Shown here in pieces: positions 48,613 through 57,489 of a stretch of DNA of 64,000 bases. The DNA is from Candidatus Kinetoplastibacterium desouzaii TCC079E (GTDB lineage: Bacteria > Pseudomonadota > Gammaproteobacteria > Burkholderiales > Burkholderiaceae_B). Where the stretch lies: the NCBI RefSeq assembly GCF_000340795.1, contig NC_020294.1:682001-746000 (forward strand). Reading direction: 5' to 3'. The position numbers and the translations under genes were made by a program. Numbering within the stretch: the stretch's first letter is position 1; every line of letters starts with the position of its first letter. A model generated the notes under the pieces. It was not told the DNA's origin. It worked only from the letters and a program-made list of their open reading frames with translations, and searched no databases.

Positions 48613-50348
48613 ATTTCTCTTATTCCATGACTATCCAGAAGCAATCTCTTGGAAAATTTTTTAGAAATATAATCTGAATGTGTAACTATTAATAATGTTT
48701 TTTTTCTAGAGAAATTAATTATCTCTTCTATAAGATGTAATTCTGTATCAAAGTCTAAATGTGCTGTAGGCTCATCTAGAAGTATTAAATCTGGATCTCT
48801 TAAAAACAAACGAGCAACAGATATTCTTTGAATTTGTCCTTTAGATAATCCTCTTCCATTCTTGCCAATTATAGTATTAAGACCATCTTTAAAATTTTTA
48901 GCAAAATCCAAGACCAATGATCTTTCTGCTGCATCTAACAATGCACTATTACTAGCATAAGGGTTACTTATCATAATATTTGCTGCAATAGTATCCTCAA
49001 ATACATAAGAACGCTGACCTATTAAACAAGTTTTATTACGCAACAAATTTTCAGGAAGAACATTTAAATCATAACCATTTAAATAAATATAACCTTTATA
49101 TTTCTTCAATCTAACTATTGATTCTAACAAAGAAGTTTTACCTACCCCACTTGGTCCAATAAGACAAACATGTTGATTAGGTTCTAAATGAAGATTTATA
49201 TCCCTTAAAACAAAATCAGAACTGTTAGGAAAATCTAAGCTCAGGTTCCTAACTATTAATTCAATAGAAGAATCATTAAACTTATCTAACATATTCCCAT
49301 AATTTATATCATCCAATGAATTTCCATGATCTACTAAATTAGGTAAACCATTAAAAAGCTCTTGAATATAATAAGCAGCAGCACGAGCAGCAGCTCTATC
49401 ATGATAATGAAGTGCCATTTGTCTCAATGGAGAATATATTTCAGGAGACATTAATAAAAAAAATAACCCCATACGTAAATCAAGAACTTCATTATTTGTA
49501 TTAAGAAAACCTAGAAAATTCAATCCAATATATACAGCCACACCAGCAACACCAAGAGCAGCAAAGAACTCCAATACAGCAGATGATATAAAAGCAATTT
49601 TTAAAACCTTCATAGTACGTATTCTTAAGGATTCACTAATAGTCTTTAATGAATTAAGTTCTATTTCTTCTCTGCCATATAATTTTAAAGTATCTAGCCC
49701 TCTTACTCTATCAGCAAAAAAACCAGATAATTTAGAAAAAGATGCTAAATATTTTTTACTAGCTTCTTCTGCCCCAAGTCCTATTAAAATCATAAAGAAT
49801 GGAATCATTGGAATAGTAAGCAATAACAAAAGACCAACAACTTTATCAAAAGAAAAATTAGAATAGAAAAAACTACAGGAATAATAGCTGCATTTATAAC
49901 GACTGGAATATATTTTGAAAAAAAAACCATCTAAAATTTCTACTTGCTCTATTATACTATTAGCTAACGAACCAGAAACTTGTATTTTTGACCACTGTGG
50001 ACCTTGCGACCACAACTTATAAAACAATAATTGTCTCAATTTATATTTGATATTCTCAGAAGCAACTATAGCAAACAATTCACCTATATAAGCAATCGTT
50101 GATCTTATAAAATAAAATAAAATAAAATAAAATATCTGATAGTAACTATCAGATATTTTCATGTTTTTTATAACTATATTATCTATAACTTCTGACAAAC
50201 ACCAATACTGTAATATTAGAATTAAACCATTTAATAAAGGAGCACCTATAGCCACAGTCATTGCTATAGGTGTTATTTTTATCAAACTATTAAGCCAAGA
50301 TCCTAGAATCTTAACTTCTTCTTTAGAAGGTTTATCTTTATAAGTCAT
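48609..50348 (-). CDS. cydD: Heterodimeric ABC exporter subunit CydD, with a short out-of-frame segment
   Basis: CydD pairs with CydC. The ATPase domain has Walker A IGPSGVGKTSLLESI, signature LSKGQIQRISVARL and Walker B LILLDEPTAHLDF. It reads through as 579 codons. In the membrane domain residues 141-166 read as polar, Cys/Tyr/Ser-rich sequence instead of a hydrophobic segment. The same DNA in the neighbouring frame reads FFSKYIPVVINAAIIPVVFS, which aligns gaplessly to CydD of E. coli as I recall it. Entry is at a T9 run (49918-49926), exit at a T5 run (49853-49857). So two opposite single-base shifts are present, or two base-call errors. The ends are CydD-like; only this segment is abnormal. 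Confidence 0.85.
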   Translation of the reverse strand: MTYKDKPSKEEVKILGSWLNSLIKITPIAMTVAIGAPLLNGLILILQYWCLSEVIDNIVIKNMKISDSYYQIFYFILFYFIRSTIAYIGELFAIVASENIKYKLRQLLFYKLWSQGPQWSKIQVSGSLANSIIEQVEILDGFFFKIYSSRYKCSYYSCSFFYSNFSFDKVVGLLLLLTIPMIPFFMILIGLGAEEASKKYLASFSKLSGFFADRVRGLDTLKLYGREEIELNSLKTISESLRIRTMKVLKIAFISSAVLEFFAALGVAGVAVYIGLNFLGFLNTNNEVLDLRMGLFFLLMSPEIYSPLRQMALHYHDRAAARAAAYYIQELFNGLPNLVDHGNSLDDINYGNMLDKFNDSSIELIVRNLSLDFPNSSDFVLRDINLHLEPNQHVCLIGPSGVGKTSLLESIVRLKKYKGYIYLNGYDLNVLPENLLRNKTCLIGQRSYVFEDTIAANIMISNPYASNSALLDAAERSLVLDFAKNFKDGLNTIIGKNGRGLSKGQIQRISVARLFLRDPDLILLDEPTAHLDFDTELHLIEEIINFSRKKTLLIVTHSDYISKKFSKRLLLDSHGIREI

Positions 50349-50357
50349 TTAAAAAAA

Positions 50358-50456
50358 CTAATCATCTGATTTGTTCTTAAATTCAAATAAAACAGCACTA
50401 ATTATGCTAAAAGAAGCAGCAAAACATAAACCTATTATCCACGAAAAATACCACAT
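50358..50456 (-). CDS. cydX: Cytochrome bd small subunit CydX
   Basis: A 32-residue protein starting MWYFSWIIGLCFAASFSII and ending with acidic DD, the CydX pattern (one membrane helix after a MWYFxW start). It is read from ATG at 50456 after AAGGAA. CydX stabilises the b-type hemes of cytochrome bd. It lies 20 bp after cydB and 9 bp before cydD, so it is part of the same transcript. Confidence 0.92.
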   Translation of the reverse strand: MWYFSWIIGLCFAASFSIISAVLFEFKNKSDD

Positions 50457-50476
50457 ATAAATATTCCTTAAAAATA

Positions 50477-51631
50477 CTAATATGAATTAGGATTTTCTTT
50501 AACAGACTCTTCTGTCACAATACCTCTTAGCACTCTATAAACCCAAGATGTATATGCCAATACTATTGGCAAGAAAATCACTACCACAATTGACATAATC
50601 CATAATGTTAAATGACTAGAAGAAGCATCCCATACAGTCAATCCTCCACTAGAATCACCTAATGAAGAAGGCAATAAAAATGGGAATAAAGAAACTCCAA
50701 CACTAATAATTATTCCTGATATAGATAATGAAGAACCCAAAAAAGATACTCTATAATTTCTTTTTACAAAACCTAAAAAAGCTAAAAAGGCACCACTTAT
50801 TCCAAAAATAGGAGCAAGGCAAGTAACAGGTACTTTCTCATAATTTAACAACCAAGCACCTTTTGTCACTTCTACCATTTTTAAGAATGGATTAGAAAAA
50901 ATATTATGATCTAAATTATTAACAATAACATGGCCATCAAGATTTTTTAACCAAAAACCTCCGATGACAAAAAGAGAAAATGTCAATATAGAACATGCAA
51001 TACCATAACTTCTAGAACGTTCCTGAATTGATCCTTCAGTTTTTATAGTCAAAAATGATGCCCCATGCATAGTTAGCATAAAAACACTTAGCAGTCCTGC
51101 TAACAAAGCAAAAGGTCTAAATAACTGAAAGAAATTACCTTCATAAATAATACGTAAGGAAATACTATCAAAACCTAGTGGAACTCCTAAAATAACGTTG
51201 CCCATAGCAACACCAAAAACCAAAGCAGCTACAAATCCAGAAAAACATAAAATAGCATCCCATGAACTACGCCATATAGATGTTTTAATTTTACTTCTAT
51301 ATTTAAAACCTACAGGTCTTAGTATAAGAGCAACCAAGACTAATAACATAGCAAGATAAAAGCCAGAAAAGGAAGCTGCATACAATAAAGGCCACGCTGC
51401 AAAAATTGCACCTCCAGCAGTTATAAGCCAAACTTGATTTCCTTCCCATACTGGACCCACTACATTAATAACTACTCTGCGTTCATTATCAGTTTTAGCA
51501 ACTAATGGCAATAAAGCAGCAATTCCAAGATCAAAACCATCAGTTAATGCAAAAAAAACAAGCAAAGCTCCTAATAATAACCACCATATAAACCTTAAGG
51601 TTGCATAATCAAACAAAATGAAAGATTCCAT
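50477..51631 (-). CDS. cydB: Cytochrome bd quinol oxidase subunit II
   Basis: The second membrane subunit of the high-affinity terminal oxidase. The N-terminus LRFIWWLLLGALLVFFALTDGFDLG is typical (shown in part elsewhere as FALTDGFDLGIAALLP), and GPVWEGNQVWLITAGGAIFAAWP matches the family core. About eight membrane segments are visible. It is 384 residues, full length. It is 32 bp downstream of cydA and 20 bp upstream of cydX. Confidence 0.96.
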   Translation of the reverse strand: MESFILFDYATLRFIWWLLLGALLVFFALTDGFDLGIAALLPLVAKTDNERRVVINVVGPVWEGNQVWLITAGGAIFAAWPLLYAASFSGFYLAMLLVLVALILRPVGFKYRSKIKTSIWRSSWDAILCFSGFVAALVFGVAMGNVILGVPLGFDSISLRIIYEGNFFQLFRPFALLAGLLSVFMLTMHGASFLTIKTEGSIQERSRSYGIACSILTFSLFVIGGFWLKNLDGHVIVNNLDHNIFSNPFLKMVEVTKGAWLLNYEKVPVTCLAPIFGISGAFLAFLGFVKRNYRVSFLGSSLSISGIIISVGVSLFPFLLPSSLGDSSGGLTVWDASSSHLTLWIMSIVVVIFLPIVLAYTSWVYRVLRGIVTEESVKENPNSY

Positions 51632-51663
51632 AATCTCGCTCTATAATTATTTATAATAACCTA

Positions 51664-53229
51664 CTAATTAATCTTCCCTGAAGCAACCCTAGAAAATTCA
51701 ACATCATCATGTGAATCTGGGCCTTGTTTAACAGCTTTCAACATAATTTTAAAACCTATTATAAATAACAATGTATACAATAACAGGAAAACTGCCAAGC
51801 TAATAGAAAGATCTATAATAGTTAAACCAGACGCAGCATAATAAGTAGGGAGCACGCCATCAATAACCCAAGGTTGTCTTCCATATTCAGCGACAAACCA
51901 ACCACATTCAATAGCAATCCAAGGTAAAGACAATGAATAAAAAGCTAACTTTTTCAAGAAATTAGATGTATAAAATCTATTGTTCCACACAAACCATAGA
52001 GAAACAGTAAACAAAACAATGAAATAAAAACCTAATAGAACCATAATTCTAAAAGCATAAAACAAAAAACCAATTCCATTTGGAATTAAATAAAGAGACG
52101 CTTTAGATATATCATCTTCAGTAACATCATCAAAATTTGTTTTGTAATGTTTTACTAAAAGACCATGCCCTAAATCTTTCCAATTATTATTAAATATAAC
52201 TCTTGACTCTTCATCACTAGGGTTAGATCTGATCTTTTCAAGAGCTTGATATGCTGTAATTCCATTTCTTATTCGATCTTTTCCTTTTTCAACCAAATCA
52301 TTTATACCAACCAATTCTTCAGTTAAAGATCTAGTAGCTATAATTCCCATCAAATAAGGAATCTTCACTTCAAAATCATTCTTTCTTTTTTCTGAATTAG
52401 GTATAGCTAATAAATTAAATGAAGCTGGTGCAGGCTCACTTTCCCACATTGATTCTATAGCAGCAAGTTTCATCTTTTGATGATCATTTGCCAAATAACC
52501 ACTCTCATCACCTAATATAACTGCAGATATTGAACCACAAAAACCAAATGCTACAGCTACAGCTATAGAGCGTTTGGCTATATCAATATGCCTATCTTTC
52601 AACAAATACCAAGAACTTATAGCTAATACAAATACAGCACCAGTAATATATCCAGCGCTAACTGTATGAACAAATTTAGATTGAGCAACAGGATTTAATA
52701 ACACCGTAAAGAAATCTGTCATCTCCATTCGCATAGTATCTGGGTTAAATACTGCACCAACTGGGTTCTGCATCCAAGCATTCGCCACCAAAATCCATAA
52801 AGCAGATAAATTAGTTCCTATTGCCACTAACCAGGCGACTATTAAATGACTAACTTTTGATAAACGATCCCAACCAAAGAAAAAAATACCCACAAAGGTA
52901 GCTTCAAGAAAAAAGGCCATCAACCCTTCAATGGCCAATGGAGCCCCAAAAATATCACCCACATAATGACTATAATAAGACCAGTTCATTCCAAACTGAA
53001 ACTCCATTACAACCCCAGTAGCAACTCCTAAAGCAAAATTTATTCCGAACAATGTTCCCCAGAACATTGTTATTCGCTTCCATATCTCTCTGTCTGTAAT
53101 AACATAAACACTTTCCATTATTGCTACCATTACAGAAAGCCCTAAAGTCAGAGGGACAAAAATAAAATGGTAGAAAGCAGTGGCAGCAAATTGAAATCTA
53201 GACAGGCTAACTACGTCAAAATCAAACAT
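51664..53229 (-). CDS. cydA: Cytochrome bd quinol oxidase subunit I
   Basis: The heme-bearing subunit that oxidises quinol and reduces oxygen. A heme ligand His lies in the N-terminal FQFAATAFYHFIFVPLTLG, a second in FVHTVSAGYITGAVF; GRQPWVIDGVLPTYYA is the conserved late segment. It is 521 residues, essentially the E. coli length. ATG at 53229 follows AAGGGGC. It begins the cydA-B-X-D-C transcript; a putative TATAAT lies 26 bp upstream. Confidence 0.97.
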   Translation of the reverse strand: MFDFDVVSLSRFQFAATAFYHFIFVPLTLGLSVMVAIMESVYVITDREIWKRITMFWGTLFGINFALGVATGVVMEFQFGMNWSYYSHYVGDIFGAPLAIEGLMAFFLEATFVGIFFFGWDRLSKVSHLIVAWLVAIGTNLSALWILVANAWMQNPVGAVFNPDTMRMEMTDFFTVLLNPVAQSKFVHTVSAGYITGAVFVLAISSWYLLKDRHIDIAKRSIAVAVAFGFCGSISAVILGDESGYLANDHQKMKLAAIESMWESEPAPASFNLLAIPNSEKRKNDFEVKIPYLMGIIATRSLTEELVGINDLVEKGKDRIRNGITAYQALEKIRSNPSDEESRVIFNNNWKDLGHGLLVKHYKTNFDDVTEDDISKASLYLIPNGIGFLFYAFRIMVLLGFYFIVLFTVSLWFVWNNRFYTSNFLKKLAFYSLSLPWIAIECGWFVAEYGRQPWVIDGVLPTYYAASGLTIIDLSISLAVFLLLYTLLFIIGFKIMLKAVKQGPDSHDDVEFSRVASGKIN

Positions 53230-53254
53230 TAAAAAGCCCCTTCATAAGGTAAAG

Positions 53255-53260
53255 ATTATA
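53255..53260 (-). promoter_or_regulatory. Candidate -10 element for the cyd operon
   Basis: A consensus TATAAT on the minus strand lies 26-31 bp upstream of the cydA ATG. A weak TTTCAT-type -35 lies 17-18 bp further upstream. No FNR or ArcA site was recognised near it. Confidence 0.45.
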
Positions 53261-54012
53261 ACCCAGTATGTTAAAGTAATGAAAAACAAGAACCTATGAT
53301 ACAATTCAGTCTCAAAAACAGATAAATTAACTGTATAAACAACTAAAGACAAATGCATTATAAATTATAACTTGCCTTATGGAAACATATTAATTCTATT
53401 TTACTTGACTAAACTCACTACTAAAAATCATGTTATGAAAATAGTATATTTAAGTTAAGAAACAAATCCATACTTCATAAATACTAATTGTTTTATAAAT
53501 AAAGAACTCACAAATAATAAAATGATATATTCCAATATGGGGTCGATACGCATCGAATTCTTACAAGCAATTAATAACAATTGCATTTGCATTATTAAAG
53601 TTAGTTGAATAATTCAATAGAGTTTTTTAATTGTTTTAAAATACCGAGGTAAAAATCAAATAACATTTGTAAAATAAATCTCATATCTTTACAAATAGAA
53701 TAAATATATTTTTTAATTAATGATTGGCAACAGAATTAAGTAATATGTGTTGTGCAAAACACAAAATATATTACTTGTTAAGAAATTACTAATAGAGCAA
53801 AACAAATAGAATTTATATGTAACTTTATTATAAAATTAGAAAAACACAAAGTTTAGTTTTTTTAATAACAAATATTTGATAATAAAGCCATAAAAGAAAT
53901 ATGAGGAACTAAGATGACCATAATTATATATACAAAATAATAATTCGGAAATTCTGAATTCTGTGACTTAAACTAATCAAAACTATTTACATAAAGTACT
54001 ACTAAAATTAAA
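53261..54012. other. Long gap between cydA and lptC
   Basis: About 750 bp between the divergent cyd and lpt transcripts. Relatives often carry kdsC and a KpsF-type isomerase ahead of lptC; no trace was found. At 53900-53937 a good AGGAA ribosome site precedes an 8-codon ORF, possibly a remnant start. The locally GC-richer stretch 53540-53628 carries three small hairpins (separate entry). Confidence 0.5.
53540..53628 (+). ncRNA. Possible small structured RNA
   Basis: Three small inverted repeats follow each other: TCGAT/ATCGA (53543-53556), GCAATT/AATTGC (53567-53584) and TTGAA/TTCAA (53605-53617), the last followed by a T6 run at 53623-53628, resembling a terminator. Stems are short and no known RNA family was recognised, so this is a weak candidate. 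Confidence 0.2.
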
Positions 54013-54297
54013 ATGATTTTTTATAAGAAAAATAATTTTGTTCTAATGATTGTTATATTAATAATAATTACATTTATAACTTATTTGGCAGATGACTTTT
54101 ATTACAGAGATAAAATAAACATCACAAACAACAACCGACCATCAAAAATTTATAGCAAAAGATTTACAATTATTACAACAGATTCTAATGGGCACATAGA
54201 TAATATTTTACAAGGAAATGAGATAAAAGAAGAACAAGATTTATTAGAAGTAAACAATCCTTCCCTAACAATAAATAAAGAAATAAATAGATTTTAA
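54013..54297 (+). CDS. lptC: LptC-like protein, truncated
   Basis: A bitopic LPS-transport protein linking LptB2FG to LptA. Residues about 9-27 form the membrane anchor (FVLMIVILIIITFITYLA), followed by a short periplasmic part (about 30-94) with LEVNNPSLTI, matching the first strands of LptC. It stops at 94 residues, about half the usual 190; lptA starts 10 bp later, so no remaining coding space exists. Identity rests on position before lptA-lptB and on these features. Normal-length LptC needs its C-terminal strands to contact LptA. Confidence 0.75.
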   Translation: MIFYKKNNFVLMIVILIIITFITYLADDFYYRDKINITNNNRPSKIYSKRFTIITTDSNGHIDNILQGNEIKEEQDLLEVNNPSLTINKEINRF

Positions 54298-54307
54298 AAC
54301 CCATCGA

Positions 54308-54817
54308 ATGATAAAAAAAACATTATGTAGAATATTATTTACAGTACAAATATCTCTAATATGCTCATATATAAACCTTGTTTTAGCTATAAATAGCATC
54401 GACATAAATTATCAAAAAAACAAAATAATAATACATGCAAATAAGGCTTCTTATAATAAAAGAAACAACACTTATATATTTCTAGAGAACGTGTCTTTAA
54501 GTTATAACCTTACTAAAATACTAACAAACAAATTAATTGTTGAAACTGATATAAACAACACTCAAATTTATACAGCAATTTCAGAAACTGATGATGTTAG
54601 AATTTATCATACAACAAATCAAAACGAAGAAAAATTAGAGGGCAAATGCAAAAAGCTCGAGTTCAATACTCATACTAATGAAATCAAACTAATAAACAAT
54701 GCAGAAATTAAATATAAAAAACCAAACAATGTAAATAATATTATAAAGAGCGAAATTATAACCTACAATATTGGAAATGATTCTTATCAAACATACAATA
54801 GCAAAAACGAAAAATAA
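54308..54817 (+). CDS. lptA: Periplasmic LPS-transport protein LptA
   Basis: LptA forms the periplasmic bridge for LPS. A signal peptide (about 1-27) ends in LVLA; the remainder is an OstA-like beta-jellyroll with IIIHANKASYN, NTYIFLENVSLSYN, and KLEGKCKKLEFNTHTNEIKL. The protein (169 residues) is of normal length for the group and very Asn/Lys/Ile rich. It lies between a shortened lptC and lptB (73-bp gap). Confidence 0.85.
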   Translation: MIKKTLCRILFTVQISLICSYINLVLAINSIDINYQKNKIIIHANKASYNKRNNTYIFLENVSLSYNLTKILTNKLIVETDINNTQIYTAISETDDVRIYHTTNQNEEKLEGKCKKLEFNTHTNEIKLINNAEIKYKKPNNVNNIIKSEIITYNIGNDSYQTYNSKNEK

Positions 54818-54890
54818 TATTATTAACATCCAATAATATAAAAAAGTTATTTGTTATTTTTTTATTTGTTATTTCTTAGTGAGGCTCTAG

Positions 54891-55673
54891 ATGAGCACGA
54901 AAATAGAATCTGAATTTCAAGGACACTTAAAAAAAACAGGTGTTTTAAAAGCCTCGAATTTACAAAAGAGTTACAATAAAAGGCTTATAGTACAAAATGT
55001 TTCCTTAAAATTAAATAGCGGAGAAATTATAGGACTACTTGGCCCAAATGGAGCTGGTAAAACTACATGTTTCTATATGATTTTAGGTCTAATACAAACA
55101 GAACTAGGCTCAATACTTATTGATGATATAGATATAACAAAATTGCCTATATATAAAAGAGCAAGAATGGGATTATCTTACTTACCACAGGATATATCAG
55201 TATTTAGAGAACTAACAGTCGAAGAAAATATTAGAGCTATAGTAGAAATAACAGAAACAACACAGCGCATTATTTCTAACAGTGACATAAAAAGAATCAC
55301 AGAGATTCTACTTGAAGAACTAGACATTATACATGTAAGAAACAATATGGCAATTTCCCTATCTGGAGGAGAAAGACGTCGCCTAGAAATTGCAAGAACT
55401 TTAGCTACATACCCAAAATTTATATTATTAGACGAACCTTTTGCTGGAGTTGATCCAATTGCTGTTATTGAATTACAAAAAATAATAACATCTCTAAAAA
55501 AACTAGGTATTGGCATACTAATTACAGATCATAACGTTCGTGAAACTTTAGGCATATGTGATAGAGCTTACATAATAAATGATGGTAAAGTTCTAGCAGA
55601 AGGAAACCCTGATGAAATTATTCTGAACCAAGATGTAAGAAAAATTTATCTTGGTGAACATTTTAGCTTATAG
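54891..55673 (+). CDS. lptB: LPS export ABC transporter ATPase LptB
   Basis: The ATPase that powers LPS extraction with LptF and LptG. Walker A is [17 protein letters not shown], the signature [16 protein letters not shown] and Walker [15 protein letters not shown], with [10 protein letters not shown] as the H-loop region. It is 260 residues, with about 20 residues before the ABC domain. A GAGGCTC Shine-Dalgarno precedes ATG 54891. It ends the lptC-A-B operon; rpoN and hpf, expected next in relatives, are not here. Confidence 0.96.
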   Translation: MSTKIESEFQGHLKKTGVLKASNLQKSYNKRLIVQNVSLKLNSGEIIGLLGPNGAGKTTCFYMILGLIQTELGSILIDDIDITKLPIYKRARMGLSYLPQDISVFRELTVEENIRAIVEITETTQRIISNSDIKRITEILLEELDIIHVRNNMAISLSGGERRRLEIARTLATYPKFILLDEPFAGVDPIAVIELQKIITSLKKLGIGILITDHNVRETLGICDRAYIINDGKVLAEGNPDEIILNQDVRKIYLGEHFSL

Positions 55674-56018
55674 TTTTTATACTGAATTAATTTTATATTT
55701 TTAGAAGAAAACTCATGAATATAAAAATATACAATATTAAGCATATAATAAAATAAACGACTTAGGATAATAGAATGTTTTCATAACTTTGATAAATTAT
55801 TATTTACTATTTATACATAAAAAATACTAAGCATATTAAATAAAAATATTAAAAATAAAAGATTAAATATTACATTTAAAAATATATGAAATATATCTTT
55901 ATTCAACTATTAAGTTAACTTTTGAAAAACCAAGAGAATTCTATACAGACACAAGAAAAAATAAATACAATACTTAGACAATAAATACCTAAAATAACAA
56001 ATTAACTATTTTTTCAAC
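55674..56018. other. Gap between lptB and ptsN
   Basis: 345 bp of AT-rich DNA with no recognised gene, where rpoN and hpf lie in relatives. It must carry the ptsN promoter. Short AT repeats only; no remnant could be identified by eye. Confidence 0.5.
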
Positions 56019-56477
56019 ATGAATTCAAATTTCTTATTTAATGCACTGCCAATTGACAACATATTACTAGAGATGTCAGCAACAAGTAAAAAAAGAGCAT
56101 TTGAAAATATAAGTTTATTTTTTGAAAGAAAGCATGATATCTCAAGCTCTGCTGTATTTAAAAGCCTACTAGCCAGAGAAAAAATAGGCTCTACCTATAT
56201 AGGAAATAACTTAGCTATTCCACACGGATATGTTTATGATCTAAAAAAAACCATAGCTGCTTTTGTAAGACTAAATCGACCAATTATATTCTATAACCAA
56301 AATAGACAACTAGTTAATACTCTTATGTTTTTCTTGGTTCCATTAAATCAGGCAGAAGAACATATAAAAATATTGACCAAGCTAACTAGCAATCTATTAG
56401 ATAAGACAACAAATAAAATACTACAAACAGAAGATAAAAAAATAATTTATAACACCATTATAAAACAAAAATTATAA
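56019..56477 (+). CDS. ptsN: Nitrogen PTS EIIA-type protein
   Basis: A phosphoryl-accepting regulatory protein. It has the EIIA-Ntr pattern: SKKRAFENISLFFER, LLAREKIGSTYIGNNLAIPHGY with the phospho-His in IPHGY, and FFLVPLNQAEEHIKIL. It is 152 residues. It lies directly before hprK, the usual betaproteobacterial pair. No EI or HPr gene is in the window, so its phosphoryl source cannot be judged here. Confidence 0.92.
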   Translation: MNSNFLFNALPIDNILLEMSATSKKRAFENISLFFERKHDISSSAVFKSLLAREKIGSTYIGNNLAIPHGYVYDLKKTIAAFVRLNRPIIFYNQNRQLVNTLMFFLVPLNQAEEHIKILTKLTSNLLDKTTNKILQTEDKKIIYNTIIKQKL

Positions 56478-56500
56478 ACACAAATGACATTGAAATAAAA

Positions 56501-57433
56501 ATGATAACAATACAAAATATAATTCTAGAAAATAGTAACGAAATTGAATTTAATTGGGTGACAGGGCAGGAATCATCTAATAAACCAATATTTTCTGACA
56601 ACAAAGAATCAGCAGTAAACCTAGTAGGACACTTAAATTTAATTCACCCAGGAAGAATACAAGTAATAGGAAATGAAGAACTAGAGTATTACAATAGATT
56701 GAGCGCTGCTGGAAGAATGTATAATGTCAAAGAACTAATCACAGGAAATGTTCCTGCAATTTTAGTAGCAAATAACCTTACTATCCCAGAAGACTTAATA
56801 GAAAAATGCTCTCATTACAATATTCCACTATTATCAACAAAAATAGATGCCGCTCAATTAATCGACCTACTTAGATCTTACATAGGTAAAAAACTAGCTC
56901 CAACAGAAATAATACACGGAGTGTTCTTAGATGTGTTTGGAATAGGAGTCCTTATTATAGGAGAGTCCGGCCTAGGGAAAAGTGAATTGGCTCTTGAATT
57001 AATATCCAGAGGTCATGGCTTAATAGCTGATGATGCAGTTGAATTATTCCAAGTATCACCAAATGTAATAGAAGGTAAATGCCCTCCTCTATTACAGAAT
57101 TTGCTAGAAGTTCGTGGTTTAGGGTTATTAGATATAAAAACCATTTATGGGGAAATTGCAGTTCGTAGAAAAATGAGATTGAAACTAATAGTACATCTAC
57201 TAAGAACAGTTATAAATGATAACTATGAACGCTTACCTCTCCAATATGATATTGCTCAAGATATTTTAGGGGTTCCAGTAAGAAAAGTAATGATACAGGT
57301 TGCTGCAGGTAGAAACTTAGCAGTAATAGTAGAAGCTGCAGTTCGTAATATGATACTTAAAATGAGAGGCATAGACACATTAGAAGATTTTATGGAAAGA
57401 CAAGCTATAGCAATATTGCACAATCAATCTTAG
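56501..57433 (+). CDS. hprK: HPr kinase/phosphorylase
   Basis: HprK phosphorylates HPr on Ser in response to metabolic state and also removes it. The P-loop is IIGESGLGKSELALELI; the signature LLDIKTIYGEIAVRRKMRL follows, with the family domain up to about 300. It is 310 residues, full length. It is 23 bp downstream of ptsN, so the two are co-transcribed. It converges with ogt. Retaining it suggests that HPr is also kept elsewhere. Confidence 0.95.
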   Translation: MITIQNIILENSNEIEFNWVTGQESSNKPIFSDNKESAVNLVGHLNLIHPGRIQVIGNEELEYYNRLSAAGRMYNVKELITGNVPAILVANNLTIPEDLIEKCSHYNIPLLSTKIDAAQLIDLLRSYIGKKLAPTEIIHGVFLDVFGIGVLIIGESGLGKSELALELISRGHGLIADDAVELFQVSPNVIEGKCPPLLQNLLEVRGLGLLDIKTIYGEIAVRRKMRLKLIVHLLRTVINDNYERLPLQYDIAQDILGVPVRKVMIQVAAGRNLAVIVEAAVRNMILKMRGIDTLEDFMERQAIAILHNQS

Positions 57434-57489
57434 AAAATAATAATATACTTAAGTCATTATTCTCTTCAAAGTAAAAAACTTGATCATAA

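Noticed and set aside
53522-53608. 28-codon ORF beginning MIYSNMGSIRIEF
   Set aside because: No ribosome site and no similarity that I recognise; it overlaps the hairpin patch. More likely chance or non-coding.
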